Shown here in pieces: positions 13,967 to 14,033 of a stretch of 14,033 bases of DNA; position 1 is the stretch's first letter, and the number at the start of each line of letters is the position of its first letter. Below the pieces are notes generated by a model. It made no database searches. It was not told the origin of the DNA and saw only the letters and a list, made by a program, of their open reading frames with translations. Made by a program: the position numbers and the translations under genes. The stretch spans positions 1 through 14,033 of the forward strand of contig CAYXXZ010000080.1 of NCBI GenBank assembly GCA_964469165.1. Direction: 5' to 3'. The DNA comes from CAYXXZ01 sp964469165. Lineage in GTDB: Bacteria > Pseudomonadota > Gammaproteobacteria > Pseudomonadales > Porticoccaceae.

Positions 13967-14033
13967 AGTTGACAGTTTACAGTTGACAGTTTTCAGGGGG
14001 GTGCCACGCTGATCCTGTGAACTGTGAACTGTG
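13967..14033. repeat. 7-bp periodic inverted-arm element after the YebC-like gene (cut by window end)
   Basis: Four bases after the stop codon the left arm reads AGTTGAC, AGTTTAC, AGTTGAC, AGTTTTC, AG (13967-13996). After an 18-nt core with a G-run, the right arm reads CTGTGAA, CTGTGAA, CTGTG (14015-14033) and continues out of the window. Read on the other strand the right arm is AGTTCAC repeated, so the arms are inverted and in register. The design is the same as in the element at 12708-12791, with a different heptamer. Confidence 0.7.

Noticed and set aside
13967..14033. CRISPR array reading of the short regular repeats
   Set aside because: The units are 7 bp, contiguous and degenerate with inverted arms. 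There are no spacers and no cas genes in the window.

Overview
The window looks like a GC-rich gammaproteobacterial chromosome segment. The evidence is an FldB-type flavodoxin, a fused bifunctional MnmC, a haem bacterioferritin beside its ferredoxin Bfd with a Fur-box promoter, a membrane-type (class 2) PyrD, and a YeeN-like YebC protein. A marine group such as Cellvibrionales/Halieaceae would fit, but that placement is only a guess. I see no tRNA, rRNA, CRISPR, phage or insertion sequence, so this is mostly core genome. The less ordinary material is between the genes.

Layout. (1) Positions 1-3333, plus strand: the end of a flavodoxin gene, then mnmC (tRNA wobble-uridine modification), then a divergent DUF2235 alpha/beta hydrolase. 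Both junctions overlap by 4 nt, so the three genes are probably co-translated. (2) Positions 3341-4402: an iron-storage module. bfr (minus) and bfd (plus) diverge from a roughly 230-bp region. The bfd promoter carries a Fur-box-like palindrome between its -35 and -10. Perfect 9-bp hairpins lie at both convergent ends, next to the DUF2235 gene and next to pyrD. (3) Positions 4419-5426, minus strand: pyrD, for pyrimidine synthesis. (4) Positions 5709-12707, plus strand: a tightly packed six-gene MoxR/Bat (Bacteroides aerotolerance type) operon. The order is MoxR AAA+ ATPase, DUF58, DUF4381 membrane protein, BatA-type vWA protein, a BatB-type vWA protein fused to a TPR and acidic tail, and BatD. 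Most junctions overlap. The family model is that the MoxR ATPase acts on the vWA proteins, which form a membrane complex together with BatD and DUF4381. The substrate is not known from sequence. (5) Positions 12872-13962, plus strand: a small TIGR02647-like protein and a YebC/PmpR family protein.

The most unusual signals are these. A 20-bp tandem duplication between batB and batD creates a six-residue minicistron (MSEEHW) that is stop/start coupled on both sides. Two intergenic elements, at 12708-12791 and from 13967 past the window end, are built of 7-bp-periodic repeats in inverted arms around a core. Each begins within a few bases of a stop codon. I found no clear undescribed defence or mobile system.
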